Positions 1 to 12,465 are shown, counted from the stretch's first letter. The stretch: 64,000 nt of DNA from Megamerina dolium (GCA_963854835.1 OY978525.1:76795628-76859627); one strand, 5' to 3'. The notes: a model not told the origin generated them from the letters alone. Numbers and translations are program-made.

Positions 1-2318
1 TACAAATTTGGGTATATTCCGAGCGCGTGGAGGAAAGGAAACGTGATTTTTATCCCCAAACAAGGAAATAAACCAACAGAACTCCCGAAATCGTTCCGTC
101 CCATCAGTTTAACTTCTTTCATTCTGAAAACAATGGCACGACTAATAGATCTTCACATCAAGCAAAGGCTTGAAACTTCCACCCCCCTACACAAGAATCA
201 ATTCGCCTACACCAAAGACAAATCAACCGAATCTGCATTACATTATCTCGTATCCAAAATCGAAAAATCCTTCGAATCCAAAGAACTAGCTTTTTGTGCT
301 TTTCTGGACATAGAAAGTGCTTTCGACAATACTGCGTATGAATCTATCACTAGAGCTTTGGCACGTAGAGATATAGAGGAATTCTCATTGATTTGGGTAA
401 AAGCTATGCTGGAAAACCGAGATATTTAAGCAAATTTAGGAAATACCAAAGTAAACGTCAGAGCTGTTAAAGGCTGTCCCTGAGGGGGCGTTCTTTTCCC
501 ACTACTATGGCCTTTCGTTATAGAGGACCTCCTAGTCAAACTCTCTTCAACCGGTTTCGATGTAATCGGCTATGCAGACGACCTTACTATCCTTGTTACA
601 GGGAAAAGTGGTAGTACGTTATCAAATCGCATGACGTATGCTCTTCAAATTACTGATCGATGGTGCGCCACAGAAGGCCTCCGTATAAATCCACAGAAAG
701 CGGTTGTTGCTCTATTCACAAGAAAGTACAAACCCGATTTCGGCGAAGTGCATCTCCAAAACTCTATCTCGAATTCTCAAATGAAGTCATATATCTAGGC
801 ATCATCCTGGACCGAAGACTAAATTGGAATTCCCACTTAAGCTACACGCTAAATAAGGAGACTAAACTTATTTGGACTTGAAAACGATTTTTTGGCAAAA
901 CATAGGGTTTATCACCAAAAATAATTTTCTGAATGTACACCACCATGGTTAGGTCAATTGTAAGCTACGCTGCAGTGGTGCGGTGGCCAAAAGTTACCAA
1001 AATATCAGCAATCCGTGAATGCAATAAACTTCAAAGACTGGCGTGTCTATCTCTAACCGCGGCTGTGAAATCTTGTCCCACGGATGCACTAGAGGCTCTG
1101 GTAGGACTCCTACCGCTTAACATGCATATTCAAAAATCAGCAGCAATCAGTGCCATTCGCATGAACCTTTTCCACAGTTCAACTTCGAGTTCAAGTGGCC
1201 ACGAAACACTCATCAAAAACATACCAAATATAGAAATATGTTCTAACTCAGATTCTATGCCTCAGGAACTACGCTTTCCTAGGCACTTCTCCATAATCAT
1301 CCCAGACAGACTGGAATGGAAAACGAATAACAACTTAATACCCTCAAAACATAATTACGGATCGAAAACAGACGAAGATACAGGCGTCGGGATATACGGT
1401 CCTAATACCCGCATATCTGTCGCAATGGGCTCGTGGCCAACTGTCTTCCAAACAGAAATACATGCCATAGATCTTTGTGCATGTCATATACATGACAAAG
1501 GGCTCAAAGGAGCGCGCATTCTTATTTGCTCAAATAGCCAAGCTGCCATCAAATCTCTCTCCTCATGAGAGTTCTCCTCAAAACTAATCACCGAATGTTT
1601 CCTTATCCTACAAAAACTCTCTATGCGTAACAAGCTCACATTATGTTGGGTGCCGGGGCACAAAGGAATTGAGGGCAATGAAGTGGCGGACGAACTAGCC
1701 AGAGCTGGCTCGTCTTCTCCACTGACGGGCCCGGAACCTTTCTGTGGGCATCGGTCAAAGCTATGATAGAAAAACATTATCACGACAAATACCTTCTACA
1801 ATGGACAAATACGACGGGTCTTCGCCAAGCGAAAGCTCTCATCAGCTTTAATGCAGCAGAACAAACCTACACCTAATAACCGGATATCTCTCACGACATA
1901 ACTGGTTAAGATACCACCTCCACAAAATGGGACTATCCAGGGACATGGAGTGTAGACTCTGTCTGGAGGAGGATGAAACATCAATCCACATTCTTGCGAA
2001 TGTGCGGCCCTGGCCAGACTACGCCTCAAACACTTTCAGCTCAGTTTCCCAACACCAACTTCAATCATCAAAAGTTCGACAAGATCAATTCTATCCTTCA
2101 TTAAAAAGGTAGAGGAGATTCTAGTGTCGAAACGGGCTTGGGTACAAAAGATCTCGTTTGGTCGAAGTGTCCGTAACACTTGTGGTTGGCCCCCAGAGGT
2201 ATCAGGTATAGGGCTCATATCCTCTAACAGGCCTTGGTCTGGTTTCCCGTGGCCCACTTGATGAACAAGGATCATGTCCTTGTTCCAACGTCACGCTCTC
2301 TTTTGATTGATTGATTGA
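1..2318 (+). mobile_element. RNase H-bearing non-LTR retrotransposon (LINE), 5' part outside window
   Basis: Decayed ORF2 of a LINE. Frames read in order: reverse transcriptase fingers/palm (43-429, with SFRPISLTS and a FLDIESAFD palm motif), a YADD catalytic box at 571-582, thumb/connection (933-1300), an RNase H domain (about 1340-1700, ending in a WVPGHKGIEGNEVADELA-type block) and a C-terminal Cys/His segment (1927-2010, CRLC...ETSIHIL). Several stops and frameshifts separate the pieces, so it is a dead copy. The 3' end is a short TTGA/TGAT tandem (2301-2318) with no poly(A), as in LINE clades that end in short repeats. RNase H excludes RTE and fits I/LOA/R1-like clades; I cannot fix the clade. 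It continues beyond base 1. Confidence 0.85.
43..2112 (+). pseudogene. Broken LINE ORF2: reverse transcriptase, RNase H, Cys/His tail
   Basis: Remnant of a polyprotein that would copy LINE RNA at a nicked target. The first open piece (43-429, 128 aa) covers RT motifs 1-3. The box before the palm turn reads GCP-stop-GGVL near 470-490, so a nonsense change sits where GCPQGG is expected. Further pieces at 660-881 and 933-1568 continue RT and enter RNase H; the RNase H C-terminus is in another frame near 1620-1700. The Cys/His segment lies at 1927-2112. At least three frame changes make a functional product impossible. Confidence 0.8.
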
Positions 2319-2570
2319 TGTCTAAACATTTTTGGTATGCTTACGTAAGTGGAGAACTACAAATTGTATGGGAAAGTGATTTGTCAGCTTTTTCACACCC
2401 AACTTGAACTCAGTTGACTCTATATTCTGGCATTCCACAATTATAAAAAAAATGGTATTAATTGTGTATTTCACAATTATGAGCAATGTTGGTATGTGTA
2501 TGGATAAATATGTATTTCACAGTTTCGGGAAATATGTCGCGAGTCAAAACGCATAAGTGCATATTTTGGC
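2319..2570 (+). repeat. Dispersed repeat, copy A (inverted partner at 19692-19937)
   Basis: About 250 bp starting TGTCTAAACA directly after the LINE tail. The reverse complement of 19692-19937 aligns along its whole length with modest divergence and small indels; shared blocks include GTCAGCTTTTTCACACCCAA and GCAATGTTGGTATGTGTATG. No coding potential. It could be part of an LTR, a MITE or a promoter-bearing repeat; the sequence alone does not decide. Confidence 0.75.
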
Positions 2571-3721
2571 CAGCTACATCCCTCCCTTCTCTTAAGGTGT
2601 TCATGATGACTATGTTCTTCCGTATAGTTGTTGACTGCTTTACTTAGGATTTTACTATTTTGTTGTAATTTTTGTTGTTGGTCAAAACAGTAACTTTCTT
2701 TTCATCAAAATTCGATTGTTGTTTGGAAATAACAGCAACATTATTTAAATAGGTTGTGCTTTTTGGCCGTTAGTTTGGAAAACGAAAGTTGGGTTGGTGT
2801 ACTTGTGGGTTGATGCTGGTGATTAATACGTCCAATGACTCGATTCAACAATTTTTAATTTCGTCATTATTTTATGGAATGGTATGAACAATAGCTTGCA
2901 GATTGGTTTTTGTGTCTGCCTGTAGCATGTAACGATGGTATGATAAATATGTGCGAGAAAGCTGATGCACACGATATTTATCCAGCTCTGGCTCGTCACA
3001 ATCGGAGTGGGTGGTTGCATCCCCTCACATATTATGTTATAGATTTATTTAAAAAAAGTAATTCGCGTGCAGCGGATTAAAGGTGATAAAGAGAGAGAGA
3101 GAAGAAAATATATACAATGAGTATGAGAGAAAGTGAGATGGAGAGGAAAATGTATATAGACATAAAGAGAGTAAGAGGTTAGAGCGAAGTGCGTATCAAG
3201 GTAATACGCAACATTTTCACCAAGAATTTTATTGTCTTTAAATATGTATATTTATAATACCAATAGGTAACCAAAAATACAATTAAACAAATCTTTGTAG
3301 CATAGCTCTAGTGATTCTTTAAAAAGGTAAAGTAAAATAATAAATAATTGAATAAATTTCAATTTTAATAATTAACAAATTGGAAAATGTTTACCTTAAA
3401 AATATTGTTATTTTGTGTCTGTATATAGCCATCCGCCGATGAAAGTACTTTCATGTCTTTTATTTCAACGTACTTAGACATAACTTTACTTTTATTAACG
3501 ACAATCGAACAACAAAAAATAAAAAATAAAAAATATAGACCTTATATGTTGATTAATCAAAGTACTCCACTGATACATGTTTTTGATTTGTGCGTACTTT
3601 CCTTTTTAATGTTAATGCATCGACGAAATATTTGTTTTTTTTTTTGTTTGTTTTTAACTTTTTAGTAGTTTTATCCGGGCCACCACAATTATATAATTTT
3701 CTTGCTTTAACAATAAAGTCC
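2571..3721. other. Non-coding stretch, no gene recognised
   Basis: AT-rich DNA with short open frames only. It holds a purine-rich stretch with a small (GA)n run near 3090-3110 and scattered poly-T/poly-A. I see no domain, promoter or element end I can support. Confidence 0.5.
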
Positions 3722-3768
3722 TTTGAGCCAGAAAAAGGTATATAACCCATACCTTTTTCTGGCTCAAA
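3722..3768. repeat. Perfect 20-bp inverted repeat with 7-nt loop
   Basis: Arms 3722-3741 and 3749-3768 are exact reverse complements (TTTGAGCCAGAAAAAGGTAT and its complement) around the loop 3742-3748. An RNA from either strand would form a strong short hairpin. It lies just upstream of the decayed gypsy pol. Confidence 0.9.
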
Positions 3769-3859
3769 AAATCGAAAAAAATTTTATGATTTTGTTTTTG
3801 CAAAATTTCATAGAGATCGGGGCACTAGAACCTAAGATACAGCCGCAGCACGTAAACCA

Positions 3860-4989
3860 ACCAACCAGCCAAGAATGTGCGTAGATTTCCGTACTCTAAA
3901 CAAAGTAACTGCTAGGGATAACTACCCAATACCACTTATCGACAACCTACTGGATAGACTAGGAAATAAGAAGCTATTTACAAAACTATATCTAAAAAAT
4001 GGGTTCTTCCATTATACGATTTAACAAAGAAAGATAGCAAATTCTATTTTGGTTCAAATGAATTAAAATCGTTGGGAGCTCTCAAACAAAAATTGAGCGA
4101 ATCACCCATATTAGCGTTATATTATATAACCCAAAAGATGAAACCGATTTACATTACGATGCGAGCTCGTTAGGGTTTGGGGCAATCTTGATGCAAAATA
4201 GAATAGATAACAAATTGCATCTTGTATTTTATTACTTGAAAAGAACAACCGAAATCGAAGCAAAGTACCACAGCTTTGAGCTAGAAACGCTAGCTATAAT
4301 ATACGCGTTACAACGATTCCGAGTTTATTTACAAGGCAGGAAAGATTGTAACCGAATATAATTCGCTAGCGATGACGTTAAATAAAAAAAATCCTAGAAT
4401 CGCTTAGTGGTTCTTAGAATTACTATATTATGATTACACGATTGAAAACAGAGCAGGAACTCGTACTCAACATCTTGACGCCCTAAGTAGGAACACAAAT
4501 ATACTGGTCATAGAAACAAACACTTTCGAAAAAAATTTAGTCATATGCCAAGGGAAAGACAAAAAACTCTGCGAGTTACGAAAATATTTACAAAAATTAG
4601 AACACAACAGATTAATTTTACGAAATGCGAAATGGTATTATATGTAGAAAAACGGTTAGCGATACCATTCTATATATATAGCAAACCACGTTCCGTACAA
4701 ATATCATGATGGAATGAGACACATAGGTACAGACAAATAACAGAATGGATTTCAAAAGCTACTGATTCACAAACATACGTTCATAATATCCCCAAGGAAA
4801 CACACCCTTCGAAATAGTGCAAATTGACCAATATGGACCAATCGGAACCAAAGAAAGAGGCAAGAAGCACATTTTGGTAATAATCGATGGCTGCACGAAA
4901 ATTGTCAGATTACCTAACTAAACCACTAACAAACTAACAAAAGAAGTGATTCCAGCATTAAAAGACTATTTCATCAGACAGAGAAAGTT
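3860..4989 (+). pseudogene. Ty3/gypsy pol remnant, left half (RT, RNase H, integrase start)
   Basis: Degenerate pol in order: RT with an MCVDFRTLNK motif and a DNYPIPLIDNLLDRL stretch (from 3874), RNase H (about 4130-4370, DASSLGFGAILMQ and a LETLAIIYALQRFR helix), the connection ending HLDALSRN (about 4440-4497) and the start of the integrase core (about 4800-4985, FEIVQIDQYGPIG...ILVIIDG). The RT palm catalytic box is deleted and stops are frequent. The frame is cut at 4989 by an inserted LINE and resumes at 7876. Confidence 0.8.
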
Positions 4990-7875
4990 CCTCGGGTGAC
5001 CTTGTAACCCCTAGAGGACGCGTTATCTTACCGTACTGGTGGTAAGAGTGAAATAAAATAGCTCTCGCGGACCAACAAGCTATACCAGAAAAGGTAAAAA
5101 AAAATCCATTCGGCAAGACTAGCAATCTACCCGAGTGATGTTCATAGAACAACAATTGCCTTGGATACATATGATGCAATCGATGGCGACCCGGAAAGAA
5201 ATAGGAAAAAGCGAGTTTGGAAACGATATATTAAAAACAAGATACTATGGTTAGCATGCTGGCACGTGTGCTCACCTTTAAAAAAGGATTGATATTTGAA
5301 CTGCAGAGATTCAAAATCGACATTTGCGCCTTATCAGAAATTAAAAAGAAAGGAAAAGGAAACTACCAACTAGACAACTATGTACTTATTCTTCGGGAAA
5401 CAGAGAAGAGCGAGCCACATCAGGGGTCGGAATACTGATCCACAAAAAATACAAAAATAAAATCATCAGGTCGGAATATGTAAATGATCGCATATTGCAC
5501 GTAGTAATGTCTTTCAATAATAAGAACAAAACACACCTTTTGAGTGTGTATGCACCAGATATTTCTAAGGCACAGGATATCAAAGGCGAGTTCTACGGAA
5601 AACGGTAAGACCTACTTGATATTATACCATCCAGCGACGAAAACTTGGAGACCTAAATGCGCGAGTAGGAAATCACGTAATACCTGGCGTGAAGAACCGG
5701 TTAAACGAACCAACTGTTAACGAGAATGGATTGAAGCTCATAGATTTATGACTTCAAAATAATCTATGAATTAATAACCCCTATTTCGATCATAAGTCCA
5801 ATCATAATATAGCCTTCTGTAAAATTAGGCAACAACAGTCGATCATTGACTACATAATATCAAACAGTCGAATTCATCCAAAACGTATAAGAGATATGTG
5901 GGTGCTTAGATTCGCGAACATGGGGTCTGATCATAAACTTTTGCATGTGCTCTGTAAATGTAAGCAATGAACACAAATCGCATCTACCATCATAGAAAAG
6001 TTCAACATTGAATCGTTCCAGAATCAATCCACACAACAACTATACACAATCAGACTTAAAGAAAAAATCTCTATTAACCCTTTAACTTATGAAACAAGTG
6101 TTGAAGAAGCTTGGATCAAAATACATACAAATATTATAAACGTAGCGGATAAAGCAAGCGGAAAAAGGACAGTTAAACCAAATAAATAATCAAGAAAATA
6201 CAAACCATGGCTTTACGAGGAAGTGAAGGACTTATCTGCCATAAAGATAAATCTCACCAAATTACCTACGATGATTACAAAGTTGTAAGAAATAACGTAA
6301 ACACCACTATTGACAATATAAAAAACAAAACTGGGAAAGCTTTTCGGCAAGCATGGAACACGACCTTTATGGTGCTAAAAAAGTCTGGAGTATGTTAACG
6401 AATTTAAAGAAAACAGTCAATGAGTGCATTAATTTTTCATCGATACCAGTCAAGAAGTGGGAAGTGTCTTTCCTGCAATTCTATGAAAATATAGCATCAG
6501 AAAACCTAGAAAGAGCAATAAATCCACCGAACATAAGTGGTACTACTTCCCCAACTTTTGTTATAACGAAATACGACGTAGAACGGAGTATTGATAAACT
6601 ACAAACTACTACAAAACTACAGATCAAATTACAAACGAAATGATAAATTACGGTGGAGAAAGTCTCTTTTCGGATCTTACTTATTTTTGTAACCTTATTC
6701 TGCAAAATCTCACAATCCCTTCAGCCTGGAAGCGTAGCAACACGATTCCTATTTTCAAAAAAGCTGATAAGGTGTTAGACAACTACAGTGGAATTGCATT
6801 GCTTAGCTCCATGCTAAAACTTTTTACTAAAATATTTGCTGACTATGTTGCGGAAACTGGCATTGCAGAAGAGCAACAAGGATTCAGACGAAACAGATAG
6901 AATGTAGATGTCATCTTTATCTTGCGCCAACTCGTCGAAAAGGCTATTGGATAAAAAAAAACAGTTTTTTATGTTTTATCGGCCTGACAAAAGCATTTAA
7001 TAAGGTTTTGCTCAAAGACGTAATTAAAATTCTTGAAAAACGCAATATTGATAACAATGTCCTAGCAGTAATTAGAAATCTCAACACCATAAACATCACT
7101 TCCGTTAAGACTAATAATAAAATATAAACCCCAATACCGGTGACAACAGGAATAAGACAGAGCGACAGCTTAAGTCCTATCCTATTCAATATGATTATGG
7201 ACGAGATTATATCTGCTGTAAAATCTACATGGGTAAGAAGATATTTACTGAGAAATGAAGTCAAAATAATGTGCTACGCCGATGACGCAGTTATAATGTC
7301 GGACAACAAAGACGACCTTCAGTGGATGTTGTATGACTTTGAGAAAGCGGCATCTGCATTTAATATGCAGATATCGGTAGCCAAGACGAGGAGCATGACA
7401 ATATCTAAACAGCCACTCAGATGCAAGGTCGCAGTATATAGAAGAAGTATCGAGCAGGTTATGGAATTCTGCTACTTAGGTACGATAATTACATCATCGA
7501 AAGAATTAACAGCCGAAGTCAACAACCACATGAACAGAAGCAGCTCGAATCTCTCGATGCTTACGCGTTGTAATATGGCGAAATAAGCATCTATGCTTAA
7601 AAGGTAAAGTCCGAATTTATAAAATATGCATTCGACCAATACTCATCTATGCCGCGGAAGCCCGAGCAGATACAACTGCAATACAACAAGTAATGAACAA
7701 GGTTGAGATGACAATATTGCAATCAATCACAGGCCATACTCATAAAGATCTTATGCGAAACGAAAAAATTAGAGGGATATGCGACACACAAGACAATGTG
7801 AAATTGTATCATTTGTACAACAATTTTTAAGAACAGGATTTAATCCTATAATAAAGAAGAAGAAGAAGACGAAGA
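4990..7875 (+). mobile_element. Non-LTR retrotransposon with (AAG)n tail inserted in gypsy integrase
   Basis: LINE bounded by a 14-bp target duplication (4976-4989 AGACAGAGAAAGTT, 7876-7889 with one difference). Coding order: AP-type endonuclease remnants (5247-5960, with LSEIKKKGKG, a DLNARVG block and a C-terminal MGSDHKL), RT (6640-7586) and a C-terminal region of the KVRIYKICIRPILIYAAE type (about 7595-7830). The 3' end is an AAG-rich run at 7853-7875. No RNase H is visible. Clade uncertain (RTE- or CR1-like). Multiple frameshifts and stops make it inactive. Confidence 0.85.
6640..7586 (+). pseudogene. LINE reverse transcriptase (broken)
   Basis: Two main open pieces carry RT motifs: 6640-6900 (86 aa, WKRSNTIPIFKKADK...NYSGIALLSSMLK, ending in QGFRRNR) and 7140-7586 (148 aa, TGIRQSDSLSPILFN then MCYADDAVIM at the catalytic site). 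The YADD box is intact, but the 6900-7140 joint carries stops, and the usual RQGD of the GIRQGDSLSP motif reads RQSD. It belongs to the element at 4990-7875. Confidence 0.8.
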
Positions 7876-8045
7876 AGACAGAGGAAGTTGTTTCACTTCA
7901 AACAAATTTAAAGAATTCCTAGAAGTAAATAATGTGCAACATGTAAAGGTAGCTACTGGATCGCCACAGGCAAATGGCCAAGTCGAACGAGTAAATAGAA
8001 ATTTAGGACCAATAATAGCTAAACTAATTGAACCAGAGAAAGATT
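7876..8045 (+). pseudogene. Ty3/gypsy integrase remnant, right half
   Basis: Resumes the gypsy integrase cut at 4989. It carries a RGSCFTSNKFKEFL stretch (the DRGxxFTS neighbourhood of the second catalytic Asp) and SPQANGQVERVNR, the third catalytic Glu motif. It stops abruptly near 8045, where minus-strand DNA of another gypsy family begins. Confidence 0.8.
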
Positions 8046-9440
8046 TATTTTGCAGTCTGTGTCGAATTCTACGTCTTCAGAATTTTTAAAATTAATTTTA
8101 TTTATTTTCAGTTCATTATTTACAATAAACGAATTTGTATTCGTGTTGAGCATTGAGACATACACTAATGTGCCTAATGTCTCCCCCAAGTTCTCTACTA
8201 TAGCTGTTCCAAATTTTCTATCTACTTTAATGGGGACTACCTTCATAGTTTTCCCAGGTACTACAACATCACTGATGTGGAATATTCTATTAACCTCGTT
8301 CAACGATTTGGGAGGTATATTCATCAAAAGCTATTTTCATTCACCAAAGAGAATCAGTTTCTTTTTCAAAGTATTGAGAACCTTGTCTCTTCCTAAGATA
8401 CCATGAGGAGGTATCGCACTCTCTTCAGGTATAAAATGTAATTCCAAAATTAACTCTTTAGTCCTCTCATTGCTATTGACTCTAACATGGTGAATGCGCC
8501 ACTAAGATCTGTCTTTTCATTTCCTTTCTTGCTAACATATTTCTTAATTACCGCTGATTTTATTAAACTGGTATCTATCCCAGAGTCTACAAGTAAAATT
8601 AGTTTTCCATTTTTTTGTTTTCATGTACGAAAACTCAATGAACATATCATCTACATCAGAGACTCCAAAACAGTAGCCACGTTTTTCAGAACTGGATGGG
8701 AAAGACGGGTCAACAATCACTCAAGCACCTGACTACCAACTTCCACCATCTTACTATCTGACGTGGAAGGTGTGTTAACAATTCCTAAAGACGTATGGCT
8801 GACACCTTCCATCTCAGCTTGTCTACTTTTAGCAAAATTTTCCCAAAATTGGGCGTACATGAGTTTCCTTAAGTTTTTTCCAACTCTTTGTGTTTATAAC
8901 AGTCGGCCATCTTGTCTCCTGGATTCCTGCAAAAGAAACATTTGACTTCTGGCTTACTGCGGTTAGGCCCTTTATTTTCTTGGCTTTCCTTACTATGTCC
9001 TGTTGTTGGTTTATTATTCCTCTGGAGCTTCGTATTGTTAGTAAATGAATTACAAGACAAATTAAACTCATGTCCGTATTTTTTACACTTAACACAGTAG
9101 GGCATATTTTTCTCTTAAAACATTCGTTTCTGGTCTGCCCCATTTTGTTGCAGAAGGAACAGGTAGGAACTTTCCTTTTTTGTTTTTCTGGCACCTCCAG
9201 ATCTTCTTTTTATTTCAAGTCTGTTTCAGCTATTTAGAAGATCGTTTAATTCGGATAATGTAGAGTCTATTTCGTTGGTTGGTGTCAGGTCCCTTCCGTG
9301 ATGTACTTTTTATTATATGAGCTAGAATTGCTCGCATATTATGTGTTGATTAATCAAGCTCCACATGAAGCTGATGGACTCGGCTTTTGCAACGCCCAGT
9401 TCCCTTGCTAATGATTCGTACGCTTTATTGTTCATTTGAC
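8019..9440 (-). pseudogene. Errantivirus-like gypsy gag-protease fragment
   Basis: Minus-strand remnant of the family found at 36.3-40.2 kb. The piece at 8327-8019 (KSLNEVNR, then VVPGKTM, then LNTNTNSF) matches the region after the protease in the larger copy. Retropepsin remains lie near 8400-8620. Two Cys/His knuckles lie near 8900-9170 (CSFCNKMG... and CFFCRNPGDKMADCYKHK); the second lacks the usual GH. Capsid-like residues extend to about 9440. Many frameshifts; no LTR attached. Confidence 0.7.
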
Positions 9441-9712
9441 GCAAAAAAAAGAACTTAGACTAAAATTAGATCCTACCTTACTTTCTTCCTCAGCGTGCAC
9501 AACTGCATGTATCTCGGCTTCCTCAGACAATTCATGTTCTTCTACATTAATACCCTTAGCCTCCATGGCTTGTATTAGCCTCAGAACCAGTTCTGCTTTT
9601 GCACCTGATGACGATAAATTCATCTCTACCAACAACTATTTAAGCTGGTTCATTTTAAGTGTGTCAATTTGCACCATCTTAACAGAATCCCACTTCTGAC
9701 GCCAATTGTTAT
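9432..9712 (-). pseudogene. SAP-gypsy gag N-terminus with primer-binding site
   Basis: Minus-strand start of a gag like the one at 45032. The open piece 9635-9432 carries the SAP helix pair (LLVEMNLSSSGAKAELVLRL) followed by the EHEL...HAVVHAEEE acidic stretch. Just upstream on the minus strand, plus positions 9682-9704 read as TGGCGTCAGAAGTGGG, the family's primer-binding site. The LTR that should follow is reduced to a few tens of bases and abuts a second, plus-strand LTR at about 9775, giving a head-to-head arrangement. Confidence 0.75.
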
Positions 9713-9774
9713 CCTAACATTATTCCTGCTATTCAGAATAACCGTCAATACTCGTTATACTATAAATATTGCAT

Positions 9775-10098
9775 TGTAAATAGCATTAATAATTGTGGCA
9801 ATGAAACGAATGTCAACAAAAAGGAATAGGAGAAAAAGCAACGATGAAACTCAAATACGATTAAGGAAGATTCTAGAGTGTTGCCACGAAGTATAAATAG
9901 GGCTAGTGGTTGACAAATGAAATCAATTGAACTCCGAAAGTGATAGAGGCAACATAACACTATCAAGTGATCGAGGAAACGTCACACGATGGCAAGTTAA
10001 AGTAACGACTACATTAAAGAGTAATTGTAAATAGTTGATTAAATAAATTGTTTTTGGACATAGTTAGTACAAAATAAGTGTTACAATTATTATTTACA
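9775..10098 (+). repeat. 5' LTR (3'-truncated) of decayed SAP-gypsy copy
   Basis: Aligns with the 3' LTR at 12040 (shared CGAATGTCAACAAAAAGGAA, AACTCCGAAAGTGATAGAGG, TTGTTTTTGGACATAGTTAG). It holds a TATA-like TATAAATAG near 9890. The last part of the LTR, the primer-binding site and the first gag codons are deleted: the LTR runs straight into gag codons at 10099. Confidence 0.75.
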
Positions 10099-12039
10099 TC
10101 AGGGACAAAAGCAGAACTCCTGGTGAAGCTAAGGCAAGCCATGGAGGCTAGAGGTATTAATGTAGAAAAGCATAAGTTCTTTGAGGAAGCCAAGAAACAT
10201 GCAGTTGAGCACGCTGAGGAAGAGAGCAAGATAGATTCGAGTGATTAACTCATGAAATTCACGATAACCATGATGCAACAGCTACAAGAAAACGCCTCTC
10301 GCCAAGAAAATGTTAATGTGGAATTCCAGAAAACAATTGACTACAGGTTTCAAGAACAATCGGCTCGAAAAGTAAATGCTATTACAGAATTTCAGAAAAC
10401 AATTGACTACAGGGTTCAGGAATGTTTTACGCATCAAGAACATGTCACCGAAAATCGACAAAAGAAAATTGATCTCAAAATTTCAGGAAATTTCACGGAG
10501 TTACTAATGACAAAGAACATATGGATAATTTAGATGTTAAGTTGAAGGAACATATATGTAGTCATGCTGACTTGGAAGAACAGCTTGAGAAATTAGAGCG
10601 CGAACTTATCAAAATAAAAATAAATGGAGCAACCACATCAATGATTATAGAATCAACTACAATTATACTAAAGCCAATAACATTGAACTACGCCGTACAA
10701 CATCTTCAAGCATAAATTCGAAACAACAGCTTCGAAGAATCAATGGGATGATAGTGACAAGACTGCTGCTTTAAGAGTCGCATTGAAAGGTAATGCCTCA
10801 GAACAACGAAAGGAACACCGTGATGTTAGTCACCGTAGTGAAGCTGATAATCAATCTCGTCGTACTTGGATAGGGATACTGGGCACAGTGGCAAAGCCAG
10901 TACTTGCCAGATGAATGTCTCTTCCGAGCATGGGAAAGTGAAGATGGAAAAACCACTAATGACCTTCTAGTGGTACCTAGGACCAGAATAAATGAAATGA
11001 TAGCTGAGTATCACAATGGTTCCAGTGGAGGGAGTTTGGGCATCAGAAAAACCGTCAAACCATCAAAGAAACCATTCAATTGGGTTGGATGCCATGACAA
11101 TGTCGCTGATTGGCTTCTGAAGTGTGAGCAATGTGCAATGGCAAAAGGTCCCACTAAGAGAAGTCGAGGCAAAATGCATCACTTCACCGTGGGTGCTCCA
11201 TTTGAGCGAATTACTATGGATATAGCTGGACTATTTCCAACAAGCAACGTAGGGAACAAGTGTGTTCTGGTGGATATAGATTATTCCAGTAAATGGCCTG
11301 AAGTATACCCCATTCCAAATGAAAAATGAAGTACCGTTGTGGATGTATTCGTGAAGTAATGGATTACTAGTGTTGGTGTACCGATAGAGTTACGCCAAGA
11401 TCGTAATTTCGAATCAGTTCCATTCCAAGAGATGCTGGGTATACACAAAGCACGTACAACACTTTTGAATTCCACAATCTGATAGGATGGTAGAACGGTT
11501 CAACCGTACCGTGGAGGAATATCTGGCCGTAGATAAATACCAAAAATGCTGGGATGTGTATATATCAATGCCCTTCAGTGTATATCAATGCGCACACCGC
11601 ACGACTGCCACTACACCAGCAGTCGCAATTTTTGAAACGAGTTAAGCCTGCTGATTTAAAATTTGGAATCACAACACCAACGAGAGTAACCGAAGGTAAT
11701 TACACTAGCAAAAAACGGGAACAGTTGGATGAAGTACCTCAGTTCATTAGATAATGGTCGCAGAGCATAAGCAACAAGATGAAGGTCCGGTATGATTTAA
11801 GAGCAAATTCCAAAGGGCTCTATGAAGGAGAGCTTGTAATGCTTTATAATCCCGAACGAAAGAAGGGTCTGTCCCTTAAACTACAGACTCATTGGGAAAG
11901 ACCATATTAGATTATAGCAAAGATAAATGACGTACTATATCGTATTAAAGTTTAAAGTAGTGCACATGGAGCAACTTGCGCCACATCAGGGGGAAGTATA
12001 GACACATGTTCGGGACGAACAAGGTTAAGAGAAGGGCAG
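10099..12039 (+). pseudogene. SAP-gypsy gag fused to integrase (protease, RT and RNase H deleted)
   Basis: The gag part reads SAP residues (SGTKAELLVKLRQAMEARG), then the coiled-coil repeats (10252-10715). Near 10870 it jumps to the segment that follows RNase H in the intact copy, and then to integrase (10904-11329: DECLFRAWESEDGK, the GGSLGIRKT region, C-x2-C and ITMDIAG). Degraded integrase core and C-terminal pieces follow to about 11980. The deletion removes protease, RT and RNase H together. The polypurine tract lies at 12021-12039 next to the 3' LTR. Confidence 0.8.
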
Positions 12040-12465
12040 TGTAACGAGTATTGATGGTTATTGTGAATAGCACGTATAATGGTAGCATCGAAACGAATGT
12101 CAACAAAAAGGAATAGGCGGTAACTAGAACAAGCCAACGAGAAAGAAAGAGAAGAATCTCGGCTACGATGAAGAAAGATTCTGGAGTGTTGCCACAGAAT
12201 AAAATAGGGCTAGTTGTTGACAAATGAAATCAATTCAACTCCGAAAGTGATAGAGGCAACATAACACCATCAAGTGATCGAGGCAACGTCACACAATAGC
12301 ATGTTAAAGTAACGAGTACATTAAAGAGTGATTGTAAATAGTTGATTAAATAGAGTTGTTTAAATAAATTGTTTTTGGACATAGTTAGTACAAAATAAGT
12401 GTTCAAATTATTATTGACAGAATCCAGTTATCGAACAGTAGAATTAAACGCTCATAAAAAAATCA
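12040..12465 (+). repeat. 3' LTR of decayed SAP-gypsy copy (last bases displaced to 17071-17083)
   Basis: Starts TGTAACGAG directly after a polypurine tract, as in the intact element. The terminal TAAAAACGTAACA expected at the LTR end is found instead at 17071-17083, after the nested repeat block, showing that the block was inserted into this LTR. Confidence 0.75.

Noticed and set aside
7853..7875. AAG run as an independent microsatellite
   Set aside because: It sits exactly at the LINE 3' border before the target repeat, so it is the LINE tail.
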